From Scheffersomyces stipitis CBS 6054 (Eukaryota > Ascomycota > Pichiomycetes > Serinales > Debaryomycetaceae): DNA of 64,000 bases. A program made the position numbers and the translations under genes. Under the pieces are notes generated by a model, which saw only the letters and a list, made by a program, of their open reading frames with translations, was not told the origin of the DNA and did not search any database. Location of the stretch: contig NC_009048.1 in NCBI RefSeq assembly GCF_000209165.1, positions 496,001 through 560,000 on the forward strand, written 5' to 3'. Each line of letters starts with the position of its first letter. Within the stretch, counting starts at the first letter, position 1. Shown here piece after piece: positions 1-8,932 of the stretch.

Positions 1-32
1 CCATCTGCCACCTGCTACTAAAATCTACAGAA

Positions 33-1270
33 ATGGGTGTGAAAGGTAAGTTTTCTAAAGACTGGCTGTCATTTGCAATAGTCTGACTATACGGTCCAAT
101 TTCGTTTCGTTTTTTCCCCAGAAACTAACCATTCTAGGACTCAACCAGCTCATTAAAGAGCATTCACCTGGTGCCTTCAAGGAGTTTCAGTTGAAAAACT
201 TATTTGGTCGTAAAGTTGCTATCGATGCCTCCATGTGCTTGTACCAGTTCCTTATTGCCGTCAGACAATCAGATGGGCAGCAATTGACCAACGAGAGCGG
301 AGAAACGACATCTCACTTGTCTGGTATGTTCTACAGAACAATCCGTATGGTGGAAAACAATATCAAGCCAGTATACGTCTTTGACGGAAAACCTCCTGTC
401 TTAAAAGGAGGCGAACTTGAAAAGAGATTATTGAAAAGAGAAGAAGCTCAAAAGCAGATTGATTCTATCAAGGATACTGGAACTGTGGCAGAAGTAATGA
501 AGTTTGAGAAAAGACTTGTTAGAGTCTCCAGAGAGCAAAATGACGAGGCAAAGAAGCTTCTAGAACTCATGGGAATACCGTACGTAAATGCGCCCTGTGA
601 AGCCGAAGCTCAATGTGCCGAATTAGCTAGAACTGGAAAGGTGTTTGCAGCTGCTTCCGAAGATATGGACACCTTGTGCTATGAACCACCTTACTTGTTG
701 AGGCACTTGACTTTTGCCGAAGCCAGAAAGATGCCGATCAACCAGATCACCTACTCGGAAGCAATTGCTGGGTTGGAAATGACAAAACCGCAATTCATCG
801 ATATGTGTATTCTTCTTGGTTGTGACTACTGTGAAACCATCAAGGGAGTGGGTCCCGTTACAGCCTACAAGCTTATCAAGGAACATGGCTCATTAGAAAA
901 GATCATTGAACACATCAATAGCAACCCTACTTCCAAGTATAAAGTGCCAGAAAACTGGCCGTACGATGAAGCCAGACAGTTATTCATGGATCCAGAGGTC
1001 ACAAAAGGTGAAGAAGTCACTTTGAAGTGGAAAGAGCCAGATGTAGAAGGACTTATCCAATACATGGTCAGAGAAAAGGGATTCAGCGAAGACAGAATCA
1101 GAAGCGGAGCAGAAAAGTTGAAGAAGGGATTGAAAACAGGAGTCCAGGGAAGATTGGATGGATTCTTTCTGGTTGTAGCTAAACCTGGAGCTAAGGCTGG
1201 AGACAAGAAGGGTGATAAGAAGAGAGGTAGTGATTCCAAAGCTAGTAACAACAAGAAGAAAAGAAAGTGA
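33..1270 (+). CDS. RAD27: Flap endonuclease FEN1 (two exons: 33-45, 138-1270)
   Basis: Structure-specific 5' nuclease that removes RNA-primed flaps in Okazaki fragment maturation and acts in long-patch base excision repair in the nucleus. The reading frame open from 138 lacks the universal start MGVKGL; that start lies at 33-45, and joining it across a 92-nt intron (46-137; donor GTAAGT, branch AACTAAC, acceptor TTCTAG) restores it exactly. The product is 381 aa, normal for the family. Metal-binding acidic residues are visible at about D34, D87, E159, E161, D180, D182 and D234, and the PCNA box QGRLDGFF lies near 341-348, followed by a basic tail. One CTG follows the PCNA box. Only 32 bases of upstream sequence are in the window, so the promoter is not visible. 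Confidence 0.97.
46..137 (+). other. Intron of the FEN1 gene
   Basis: A 92-nt intron with donor GTAAGT, branch AACTAAC at about 123-129 and acceptor TTCTAG. It splits codon 5 and leaves a first coding exon of only 13 nt. Splicing restores the conserved family N-terminus, which is the main support. Confidence 0.93.
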
Positions 1271-1483
1271 TACCGTGGAACACATGTACAATAAGATAAT
1301 AATAAACAACAGTATGTATCATATATCTATGTATGAATCATAATGACAAACCTGATACTACTTTACTACGTTTCTGTATGATTCATTATGTTAAAATATT
1401 GCAAGACGTTTATATGAATCACTTATTCTACAATACATACTACTCATGAATCTAGTCTTAAAACATGAACTATATTAATGCTT

Positions 1484-2594
1484 CTAATCTCTGGGCTTCT
1501 TCTTCTTTTCGGCTTCAGCAGCCTTTTCAGCTTCGATTTCGTCGACATACGTCTTTATTTCGTCTACAGTCAAGGTCTTGATCACATTACCTGTCTTCAA
1601 CACCGACACCTCGATATTCTTGGCTCCGGTCTGAACAACTTCCAACAACGACTTGATAGTCAACTTAACGGTCTGTTCGTCAGACAAGTCTTCTTCATAA
1701 TGTTTCTCCAAAAATTCTCTAACAGTCTTGGAAGATCTACCAATGGCATGAGCCTTCCAGGCATTGTACACTCCCGAAGGTTCTGTTTGATATAACTTGG
1801 GCACAGTGTCGTTACTGTCGAATCCAGCAATGATGGTGGCAATCCCAAACGGTCTTACACCTCCCGACTGAGTATATTTCTGCTGCACCCCAGCAACGTA
1901 CTTGGTCAAATATTCTATGGAAACAGCGTCTTCTAGGGTTAATCTATGTGACTGTGCCTCGACTCTAGCCTTATCCACCAAGATACGGGCATCGGCATTC
2001 AATCCGGCAAATGCTAACAATGCGTGGTTGTCGATCTTACAGATCTTAGAAGGAGTGATACGAGGATCTTGCAACTTCAATGTGGTTCTCTTTTCGCAGC
2101 CCAAGACTACAGACTCCTTGCCTTTGACACCTACAGCACAGGTACCTCTTTTGACGGCTTCAGAAGCGTATTCAACCTCTATAGTTGTTAGTAATTTGAA
2201 TTAAGATTATTGAAGAAAAGTTGAACAAAATAGGAATCACGAAGAAAGAACAGGATTCAAATGACGGATAGGAATATGAATCATTAAATGGCAAAAAGGA
2301 ACTAGGGAATATGATAATAGAACAACTGGCAGTACAAAATATTTCAACATAACGGCATCACATCTTCAATTCACATGCTTTTCTCTATGTTTAATGCGTT
2401 CATGGAGGAAATTCACTAATTTCTGTTCGAATTCACTATTCATTCAATACTTCATTGTTTTGTTCACTCTATCTATACTTACGGAAAACATGTCCGTCAG
2501 GTCTGTAAAAGTTAGTACGAAATCTAAAACCTTAGCTCTTCAATTGTTTCGATACATACGAGAAAATGGACAAAGCACTATCGTATCCACTCAT
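1484..2594 (-). CDS. PRE6: 20S proteasome subunit alpha-4 (three exons: 2560-2594, 2483-2502, 1484-2178)
   Basis: Structural alpha-ring subunit of the 20S proteasome; it helps form the gate and has no catalytic threonine. The long 3' exon starts inside the conserved QVEYA helix. The missing N-terminus is rebuilt on the minus strand from a 35-nt first exon ([11 protein letters not shown] plus two bases), a 57-nt intron (GTATGT donor, TACTAAC branch, TTACAG acceptor), a 20-nt microexon coding for PDGHVF, and a 304-nt intron (GTAAGT donor, TACTAAC branch, CTATAG acceptor). The join gives 249 aa, close to S. cerevisiae Pre6 (254 aa as I recall), with SGGVRPFG and LYQTEPSG in place. The C-terminus is acidic then lysine-rich, as in alpha-4. 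The usual YDR near the N-terminus reads YDS here. It ends convergently with FEN1 and is divergent from RPR2. Confidence 0.95.
2179..2482 (-). other. Second intron of PRE6
   Basis: A 304-nt intron with donor GTAAGT (from 2482), branch TACTAAC (2187-2193) and acceptor CTATAG ending at 2179. It splits the Gln codon of the QVEYA motif. Confidence 0.92.
2503..2559 (-). other. First intron of PRE6
   Basis: A 57-nt intron with donor GTATGT (from 2559), branch TACTAAC (2511-2517) and acceptor TTACAG ending at 2503. With the second intron it isolates a 20-nt coding microexon at 2483-2502. Confidence 0.92.
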
Positions 2595-2933
2595 GATGTA
2601 TTTTTGATTGTAAAACTGGAATGCTGTAGAAGTAAAGAGTTGGCAAATACTGGAGATATTCCAATGGTGAAGTATGTTTGCCTCTGGAGATGTCGCAGTC
2701 TCCGACATCCGAACAAAAAATGTCGCACCAGATCAGATTCTCAGGCTCGCTTCTCACAATCAAAATCCCATAGTTAAAAATTGCTGTCACACTAAAGAGT
2801 CTCTGATTTTTCACAGTCTGCGAATTTGCAATTCAAATTTTCAAAAATAATTTCCATTGATTCTTCATTTAGTCACACTACGCTGTTTGGTCTTATAGAT
2901 AACCATAACTCACTTCATTCTTATTTGTGTGAA
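2595..2933. other. Divergent promoter region PRE6 / RPR2
   Basis: 339 bp with no supported gene. It carries two copies of ATGTCGCA (2690-2697, 2720-2727). A TTGGCAAAT at about 2639-2647 only loosely resembles the proteasome (Rpn4-type) element, so I do not call it. Confidence 0.7.
2690..2727. promoter_or_regulatory. Two ATGTCGCA motif copies
   Basis: Exact copies at 2690-2697 and 2720-2727 between the divergent starts of PRE6 and RPR2. The same 8-mer recurs upstream of TAF5, between VPS38-like and its divergent neighbour, and upstream of the RRN10-like gene. The factor is unknown to me. Confidence 0.4.
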
Positions 2934-3347
2934 ATGCCCCCTAAGAATAACTCCCAAAAGAAGAAGGCTCCAAAAGTCATTCCTCACAAAGACAACTACG
3001 CCAGAGTTCTGTTTCTCTACCAAGCAGCCAACCATTTTGCAGTCGCTAAAAACAGCAAGCTCTCGCGTAATATGGTCCGCAGTCTCGATCTCGTAGCAAA
3101 GAAGACGACGCTCAAGTTGTCTCCGTCGCTTAAAAGAACTCTTTGCAAGAAATGTAGCTCTATCTTGATCCCAGGCTTAACTATGACGATGCGCATAGAA
3201 AACTTGTCGAAGCAGAAAACAAGCCATAACGATGTTCTTGTTCACAAATGTATGACATGTCAGGAAACAAAGAGGTTTCCCGTGGGTAAGAATAGAGATT
3301 ATGTTGCTTTCAGTGAAAGAGATGACGTGCAATCCATAGCGTCGTAG
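2934..3347 (+). CDS. RPR2: Ribonuclease P subunit Rpr2 (Rpp21 family)
   Basis: Protein subunit of nuclear RNase P, which cleaves the 5' leader from pre-tRNAs. The 137-aa product has the Rpr2/Rpp21/SNM1 layout: a lysine-rich start, an N-terminal helix pair (FLYQAANHFAV), then a zinc site formed by two CxxC pairs at about C71/C74 and C106/C109. The frame stays open upstream but MPPKNNSQKK at 2934 is the natural start, since the upstream part is promoter-like and lacks family similarity. Yeast Rpr2 is of similar size. The paralogous RNase MRP protein Snm1 has a similar zinc site, but the compact length and the sequence around the Cys pairs favour Rpr2. Confidence 0.85.
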   Translation: MPPKNNSQKKKAPKVIPHKDNYARVLFLYQAANHFAVAKNSKLSRNMVRSLDLVAKKTTLKLSPSLKRTLCKKCSSILIPGLTMTMRIENLSKQKTSHNDVLVHKCMTCQETKRFPVGKNRDYVAFSERDDVQSIAS

Positions 3348-3514
3348 ACTACATTCACATTAAAAGTGAAGATTCACTTTGTCTATACCTACAAACTACT
3401 GTATACTGAGTTCATTGATTGATTAATTCATTAAATATCCTTCATGATGCTACGATTAAATCATACACATTTCATAGATTGAGTAATTAATAGTTATCAC
3501 TGTTTTACATATAA

Positions 3515-4906
3515 CTAGTCCTTTGGACCAATCATGTTCTCTGGTCTGACCCACTGGTCAAACTCTTCGGATGTCAACATATTCAACTCCAAGCACGATT
3601 CCTTCAAGGTAATGCCCTTCTTGTGAGCGTTTTTAGCAACCTTGGAGGCGTTGTCGTAGCCAATCTTGGGGTTCAAGGCAGTGACCAACATCAATGACTC
3701 GTTCAATACCTTAGCGATCTTCTCCTTGTTGGCTACAATTCCTTCGACACAGTTGATTCTGAATGACTTGGCAGCGTCTCCGAGCAATCTGATGGAAGTC
3801 AACAAGTTGTAGGCCATGACTGGTTTGAACACATTCAATTCAAACTGGCCTGAAGCACCGGAGAATGTAATCGTAGTGTGGTTTCCCATAACCTGAGCAC
3901 AGACCATAGTCATAGCTTCACATTGGGTAGGGTTGACTTTGCCAGGCATGATGGAAGAACCCGGTTCGTTTTCTGGTAACGACAACTCACCATATCCACA
4001 TCTGGGGCCAGAACCCAAGTATCTGACATCGTTGGCAATCTTGAACAAAGACACAGCTACGGTATTCAAAGCTCCAGATGTCTCAACAAAGGCATCATGG
4101 GCGGCAAGAGCTTCAAACTTGTTTGGAGCCGTCTTGAATTCCAAGCCTGTAAGTTTAGAGACCTCTGCAGCGACCTTAACGTCAAATCCTTTCTTGGTGT
4201 TGAGTCCAGTACCGACGGCAGTACCACCCTGCGCCAAATACGACAATCTTGGTAAAGTCTGTTCGATTCTTTCAATGCCAAAGGCGATCTGCTGGACGTA
4301 GCCTGAGAATTCTTGGCCTAACGTCAAGGGTGTAGCATCTTGCAAATGAGTTCTACCGATTTTTATGATATCCTTGAATTCGTCGGCTTTCTTTTCAAAA
4401 GCAGTTTTCAAGTCTCTCAACTTGGGCAACAACTGGTTCGAGACCTCGATGACAGCAGCTATGTGCATCACTGTAGGGAAAGTGTCATTAGAGGATTGCG
4501 ACATGTTGACGTGATCGTTGGGATGGACTGGCTTCTTGGAGCCCATAACCCCTCCCAAGAGCTCAATGGCTCTGTTGGAGATGACTTCGTTAGCATTCAT
4601 ATTGGATTGAGTACCTGAGCCAGTCTGGTAGACGACCAACGGAAAATGGGCTGTCAATTTTCCATCAGCGACTTCCGAAGCTGCTTCCCTAATAGCTTTA
4701 GCAAGTTTTGGATCCAAGACTCCTAATTCTTCATTGACTGTTGCTGCGGCCTTCTTCAAGATCCCAAACGATTTAACAATTGGTTCAGGCATTCTGATGT
4801 CGCCGATATCAAAGTTGCCCAAAGATCTCTGACTCTGTGCTCCCCAGTACTTATCGGTGGACACGGCTATTTCGCCGAAGGCATCAGTTTCGATTCTGGT
4901 GGACAT
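3515..4906 (-). CDS. FUM1: Fumarate hydratase, class II
   Basis: Homotetrameric fumarase interconverting fumarate and L-malate in the TCA cycle; in yeast it also works in the cytosol and nucleus. The 463-aa product matches the class II family end to end: the signature [11 protein letters not shown] near 316-326 with the catalytic serine, [20 protein letters not shown] from 184 with the active-site His at about 187, and [11 protein letters not shown] near 97. The protein starts directly at [12 protein letters not shown], so the N-terminal mitochondrial presequence of S. cerevisiae Fum1 is not present; an in-frame TAA lies a few dozen bases upstream with no ATG between. I saw no in-frame CTG in the stretches of the gene I read codon by codon. 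It is tail-to-tail with RPR2. Confidence 0.96.
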   Translation of the reverse strand: MSTRIETDAFGEIAVSTDKYWGAQSQRSLGNFDIGDIRMPEPIVKSFGILKKAAATVNEELGVLDPKLAKAIREAASEVADGKLTAHFPLVVYQTGSGTQSNMNANEVISNRAIELLGGVMGSKKPVHPNDHVNMSQSSNDTFPTVMHIAAVIEVSNQLLPKLRDLKTAFEKKADEFKDIIKIGRTHLQDATPLTLGQEFSGYVQQIAFGIERIEQTLPRLSYLAQGGTAVGTGLNTKKGFDVKVAAEVSKLTGLEFKTAPNKFEALAAHDAFVETSGALNTVAVSLFKIANDVRYLGSGPRCGYGELSLPENEPGSSIMPGKVNPTQCEAMTMVCAQVMGNHTTITFSGASGQFELNVFKPVMAYNLLTSIRLLGDAAKSFRINCVEGIVANKEKIAKVLNESLMLVTALNPKIGYDNASKVAKNAHKKGITLKESCLELNMLTSEEFDQWVRPENMIGPKD

Positions 4907-4983
4907 GGTTGTGATTTGAATTGCACAAATTTAAGAAGAAGTTGGAAATCAAAGAATTGAACTCGAACTTGCAATTATATACA

Positions 4984-4989
4984 ATTGGT
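4984..4989 (-). promoter_or_regulatory. CCAAT box upstream of FUM1
   Basis: ATTGGT on the plus strand reads ACCAAT toward FUM1, about 80 bp before its start. This fits the core bound by the HAP2/3/5 complex; a HAP3 gene is present elsewhere in the window. The role is inferred. Confidence 0.35.
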
Positions 4990-5195
4990 ATAGCACCACT
5001 AGAACTTTAAATTAGTACTAGTTGGGTAAAAGTAGTGTCAATTCAGTTGAGCTTCATCGCAGTACAGGGCACCAAAACTTTTTTTCAACCATCGGAATTT
5101 TGTTCCGATAGTAGTGCGCAATTTCGGCATGATGTCCCGGTGCAAGTATAGATACATAGTGGAACAATGGTCCCGGGCCAGGATTAGTCTGATGG

Positions 5196-5247
5196 TGTTG
5201 CAACATGAGGGGGGAGACGGGCGTAGCCGGTGGCACACGGTTGCAAC
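5196..5247. promoter_or_regulatory. Paired GTTGCAAC palindromes in FUM1 promoter
   Basis: TGTTGCAACA at 5196-5205 and GTTGCAAC at 5240-5247, 43 bp apart, flank a G-rich stretch. The second copy, read on the minus strand, extends to TGTTGCAACCG, which also occurs at 14551 upstream of the TIP1-like gene. Factor unknown. Confidence 0.3.
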
Positions 5248-5549
5248 AGGAAGATATCGGCGATTGAAAAATGTGAAATCTCTGAATCATTCATTGTGAT
5301 AGTTTAGAGTTTCACTGTATGTACCCGTTCAGCTTCTCATGAATTTTTCAAGAAATGTTCTCTTTTACTTCTTCGTGGACAATAATGTAGTTCTACGTAT
5401 ATGAAATTATAGAATGAATCTAATAGAACGTATAGGTAATCGCATTCTTTGGGCCTCTCTACATACTTTCCTTACTTTTTCCTACACTATCTAGATTCTA
5501 GACTTCATTACCTATATACATATCTAGTCGTAGTATTGTGAGTTCACTT

Positions 5550-6116
5550 CTACAAGAACTTGGACTCTCTCTTCTGTCTCTGTTCTAATCTTCTGACCGG
5601 CTGCACCCTGGCCCCAACCCAGTTGTAACGAAAGCCAATCTCGTGTGCCAATATCTCGCCGAACCCCAACATCATCCCATTAATAAAAGGTAACACCAAA
5701 TTGATAGAACCCTTTTTTATTATATCCCAGAGGTCAAATTTCGTTAACGACGACTCATATTCTTTCTGCAGTCTACTTTCTTCAATCAACGACTCTGTAT
5801 GCTCTATGTCCTGGTTGTTGACCAACTCGTCAGAAGACAATTGCGCTCTTATCACTGTCAAATCGTTACTTTCTGTTAGCGCATCAACATCGTCAGGAAC
5901 CTCGCCTTCGTAGTCTTCTGCTGCTGCTTGACCTAAATTCAGGATCTCTTCTACTTCTACTTGTAGATTTTGTTCGACTTCGCCCTTTTGTTTCCCTTCC
6001 AAAATAACGGCTGTTTCTACAGAATCGGCAAGTTCTTCTGTAGAATTAGACACGGCTGTGTCTTCCGAATTGTTTGATACTTGCTTCACCAAAGGCTCTT
6101 TCAGTATAGCAGACAT
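5550..6116 (-). CDS. MIM1: Mitochondrial import protein Mim1 (outer membrane)
   Basis: Small outer-membrane protein of the MIM complex that inserts multispan and signal-anchored proteins and helps TOM assembly. The 188-aa product has an acidic, Glu/Val-rich N-terminal half with no family similarity, then a C-terminal core matching Mim1: a single membrane helix at about 135-157 (INLVLPFINGMMLGFGEILA) with small-residue spacing, then HEIGFRYNW and a basic end finishing SKFL, as in S. cerevisiae Mim1. It is longer than the yeast protein (113 aa as I recall) because of the acidic N-terminus. A CACGTG lies about 185 bp upstream. Confidence 0.88.
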   Translation of the reverse strand: MSAILKEPLVKQVSNNSEDTAVSNSTEELADSVETAVILEGKQKGEVEQNLQVEVEEILNLGQAAAEDYEGEVPDDVDALTESNDLTVIRAQLSSDELVNNQDIEHTESLIEESRLQKEYESSLTKFDLWDIIKKGSINLVLPFINGMMLGFGEILAHEIGFRYNWVGARVQPVRRLEQRQKRESKFL

Positions 6117-6460
6117 GTTGAAGATATATAGAAATATTTGGAATTCTCAGCTCAGCGAACTCGTACTATTAGTCTGCCGACTATGTCCCAATTTCTTTTT
6201 GTTGTGAACTAAGTCAGAAACACAAGAATATGGCAAAGGCAAACATCTAACTTAAGGCTTGGTAGGATTGGTGGAACCTGCGATCTGGTCATTCCTGTGG
6301 CACGTGACGTAAAACAGATATCAAAAATTTGCACCCATTTGTATGAACAGCATCTTCTACAGTATAATTCACATTACAAATTAGCCATTACCTGTGTTAT
6401 TAGTTATTCTAGCTATAGTATAGTATTCGTACATGGACATTTGACTTAGAGAATGAATTT
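6117..6460. other. MIM1 promoter and hexokinase 3' flank
   Basis: 344 bp, no gene seen. It holds one CACGTG (6301-6306) in the context GGCACGTGACG. Confidence 0.7.
6301..6306. promoter_or_regulatory. CACGTG E-box upstream of MIM1
   Basis: Core bound by Cbf1-type bHLH factors in yeasts. One of a set of such sites, all in promoters of this window. Confidence 0.4.
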
Positions 6461-7909
6461 TTAGTTCTTCTTTGCTCCTACGGACTTACCCTCTCTCAAT
6501 CTCTTTTCGGTCAAGGCTGCAATGACAGCAGCACCTACTCCAGAACCATCTTCGGCTGGAACAATGATGATTGGATCCTCCTTGGTCTCCCATTGGAAGA
6601 TGTCTCTCAATCCCTTAGCAGCTCTTTCCTTGAAGCCAGGGTACTTGTTGAAGACAGAACCGTCAGCGGCAGCGTGGGCGGTCTTGTAGCCTCTCTTCTT
6701 ACAGATAGCAGCAATACCACATACTGACAATCTAGCCGATCTTTCTCCAATTACTTCTGCTAAACGGCGAATAACACTTCTTTCAGCATCGGTTGTCTGG
6801 ATACCCAACTCTTGCTGGAACAAGTCTTGGACGTCTGACAAGTTTTCGTAAGGGTCTTCTTCAATTCTGGCTGGAAAAGAAGTGTCCAAAATGAAAGGCT
6901 GGTTCAACTTGGACAAGTCCTGGTCTTTGAAAAATATTCCCTTAGCCAGCAAGTCCAATAAGGCAAGTCTCAACACCTCACCCAAGTAGTAGCCAGAAAT
7001 CATTTTTTCAAAAGCCTGCTGGCCTGGTCTAGGTGATTCAGCGTCGATCTGGTGGTCAAACTTGGATCTGGGCAAAACTGCGAGTTCATTGTCGAAAGCT
7101 CCGTATTCACAGTTGATAGCCATCAACGATTCTCCAGCTACATCGCCGTGGAACTGGCCCTCCAACTTGGGAATCTCGCCACAGACATCGTAATAAGCAC
7201 CGTTACAGCCTGTACCGAAAATCAAACCCATTTTGGTCTCAGGGTCGGTATAGGCGGAAGCAACTAAAGTACCGGTGGTATCGTTGATCAAGGCTACAAC
7301 TTCAATAGGAACGTTTTCCTTCTTGATAGCTTCTTGCAACATTGGAACGACATCGCGACCTTCAACTCCGTCAATGTCAAAACCCTTGGTCCATCTTTGC
7401 AAGAAACCTTCGTTGATAGAACTCTGCGATGCTGGGTACGAGAAAGTGAAACCCAATGGCAATGGCTCAGTCACTCCCTCTGGGTATTCGTCTTCCACAA
7501 ACTTCTTCAAACAACCAGCGATGAAGTCCCACAACTCCTCGCTCTTTGCTGTTCTCATGGTAGCTGGCAATGGGTACTTGGACTGAGTGGTGTCGAAATC
7601 TCTGTTTCCTCCAAGCTTGACCAAAACAACTCGCAAGTTGGTTCCTCCCAAATCTATGGCAAGGTAATCACCCGTTTCTTTCCCGGTTGGAAAGTCAAGA
7701 ACCCAGCCGGGTATCATGGGAATGTTGCCGCCTTTCTTGCTCAAACCCTTCTCTAATTCGAGGACAAAGTGGTCGGTGATCTTGCGAAGAGTTTCTGCGC
7801 TAACATTGAAAACAGACTCAAGCTGCTCCAATTCTTTGAGAAGCGCTTCGGGAACATCGTGCAACGAACCCTTTCTATGCTGAGGAGGCTTAGGACCTAA
7901 GTGAACCAT
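6461..7909 (-). CDS. HXK1: Hexokinase (Hxk1/Hxk2 type)
   Basis: Cytosolic hexokinase phosphorylating glucose, fructose and mannose at the first step of glycolysis. The 482-aa product aligns with yeast Hxk1/Hxk2 throughout: MVHLGP start, phosphate-1 loop AIDLGGTNLR, sugar-binding segment GFTFSYPASQ with QRWTKGFDI, INDTTGTLVAS carrying the catalytic Asp, IFGTGCNGAYY, and the C-terminal EDGSGVGAAVIAAL loop. The N-terminal RKGS at 12-15 matches the Ser14 phosphorylation site of yeast Hxk2, which governs dimerisation and nuclear roles. It is distinguished from glucokinase by this N-terminus. The paralogue number is a guess. A 1-kb promoter lies upstream. Confidence 0.95.
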   Translation of the reverse strand: MVHLGPKPPQHRKGSLHDVPEALLKELEQLESVFNVSAETLRKITDHFVLELEKGLSKKGGNIPMIPGWVLDFPTGKETGDYLAIDLGGTNLRVVLVKLGGNRDFDTTQSKYPLPATMRTAKSEELWDFIAGCLKKFVEDEYPEGVTEPLPLGFTFSYPASQSSINEGFLQRWTKGFDIDGVEGRDVVPMLQEAIKKENVPIEVVALINDTTGTLVASAYTDPETKMGLIFGTGCNGAYYDVCGEIPKLEGQFHGDVAGESLMAINCEYGAFDNELAVLPRSKFDHQIDAESPRPGQQAFEKMISGYYLGEVLRLALLDLLAKGIFFKDQDLSKLNQPFILDTSFPARIEEDPYENLSDVQDLFQQELGIQTTDAERSVIRRLAEVIGERSARLSVCGIAAICKKRGYKTAHAAADGSVFNKYPGFKERAAKGLRDIFQWETKEDPIIIVPAEDGSGVGAAVIAALTEKRLREGKSVGAKKN

Positions 7910-8932
7910 TGTAATTGAATAGTGTAAGTAGTTGGATAAGGTGTCAACAGAGAAAAGAAAATGAGTTGGAAAATAGATTTCGGTGAAAAATCCAATCTAT
8001 AATTATTATCTTGGAGCTAATGTCAAAAGGACGGAAGCCTGTACGCAGATTGAGAGAATAATTGCGACGACTGAAGACTACAATATGAGAGTCAAGAGTT
8101 CAGGTGAACTAGATCGGTTTTGCAAAGTAAGATTGTCGAGAAATACGGCGACACTGCCGCTTTGTGTTGAGATCCAGTGGCTATACTGTTATTATGGTCG
8201 AGTCGACACTGATTTCACTGTTAATTATACAATTTGGATTTGTGGTAGCGCGGCACATCGTGATGGATTTATTCCTTCTATTCGATATGGAGTCTTGCCG
8301 AGCCAAGTCCGAGTATGTAAACGTCCGCCGTGGGTTTGTGGAGTTTTGTTGGGTGGTTGCCCGGGAAAATGGCACCACCTGAATCTCGGAAAATTAGGAC
8401 GCAGAAGTGGTGGATAGATTTTCGGCTGCGTCAGACACAATCTTGAATCTTGGGTGCAAAAGATGAGAGAGGGATACGAAAGAAAGGCAGGATAATATGG
8501 AGTTCAGTTTTATGGATATCATAAGGACAGTAACTACTTGGCGTAATGAAATTAAGTATCTCCAAAACAAGTCAAGAACAGTAACGGACACCGTGAATTG
8601 GCATTTAGTATGTAAAACTGAAAAACTCAATACAAAAAGAGAAAGAAGAAAGATCTTGCAGAAATTAACTGAATAAGAACAATTATTGGCTTTCCGCTGT
8701 TATTTCTTGTGTTGCTTGACATTAGCTGAATGGATCCGATAATCTGAATGTGAATTTACATTTTTTTGCATTTTATCTGTGAAAACTATAGTGATCTCAT
8801 TTTCGTTCTCTATTTGCAATAAATGTACATGAAGTTCAGCAACCATGGTGGTGACTATCATTAATTATTGTAATCCGGCTACAAAAAATCTAATCATGAC
8901 ACATTATATTTACTATGTAGAAATCTACATCT
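7910..8932. other. Hexokinase promoter region
   Basis: About 1 kb without a supported gene. Between about 7983 and 8440 several mutually overlapping frames are open on both strands (up to 144 codons, the longest starting at GTG). This reflects a locally GC-richer, stop-poor stretch; none shows a recognisable protein. Confidence 0.6.

Larger units (their letters stand above)
4907..5549. other. FUM1 promoter and MIM1 3' flank
   Basis: 643 bp without a supported gene. A CCAAT box (minus strand) lies about 80 bp upstream of FUM1. A GC-richer block at about 5100-5270 contains CCCGGG, a GGGG-rich STRE-like stretch and two GTTGCAAC palindromes. Short frames of 66-79 codons across this block on both strands overlap each other and look fortuitous. 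Confidence 0.6.

Noticed and set aside
2394..2777. 127-codon plus-strand frame
   Set aside because: It lies over the PRE6 introns and small exons on the other strand, with no features of its own.
7983..8440. Several overlapping frames on both strands upstream of hexokinase
   Set aside because: They exclude one another, the longest begins at GTG, and none shows a recognisable domain; the stretch is simply GC-richer and stop-poor.
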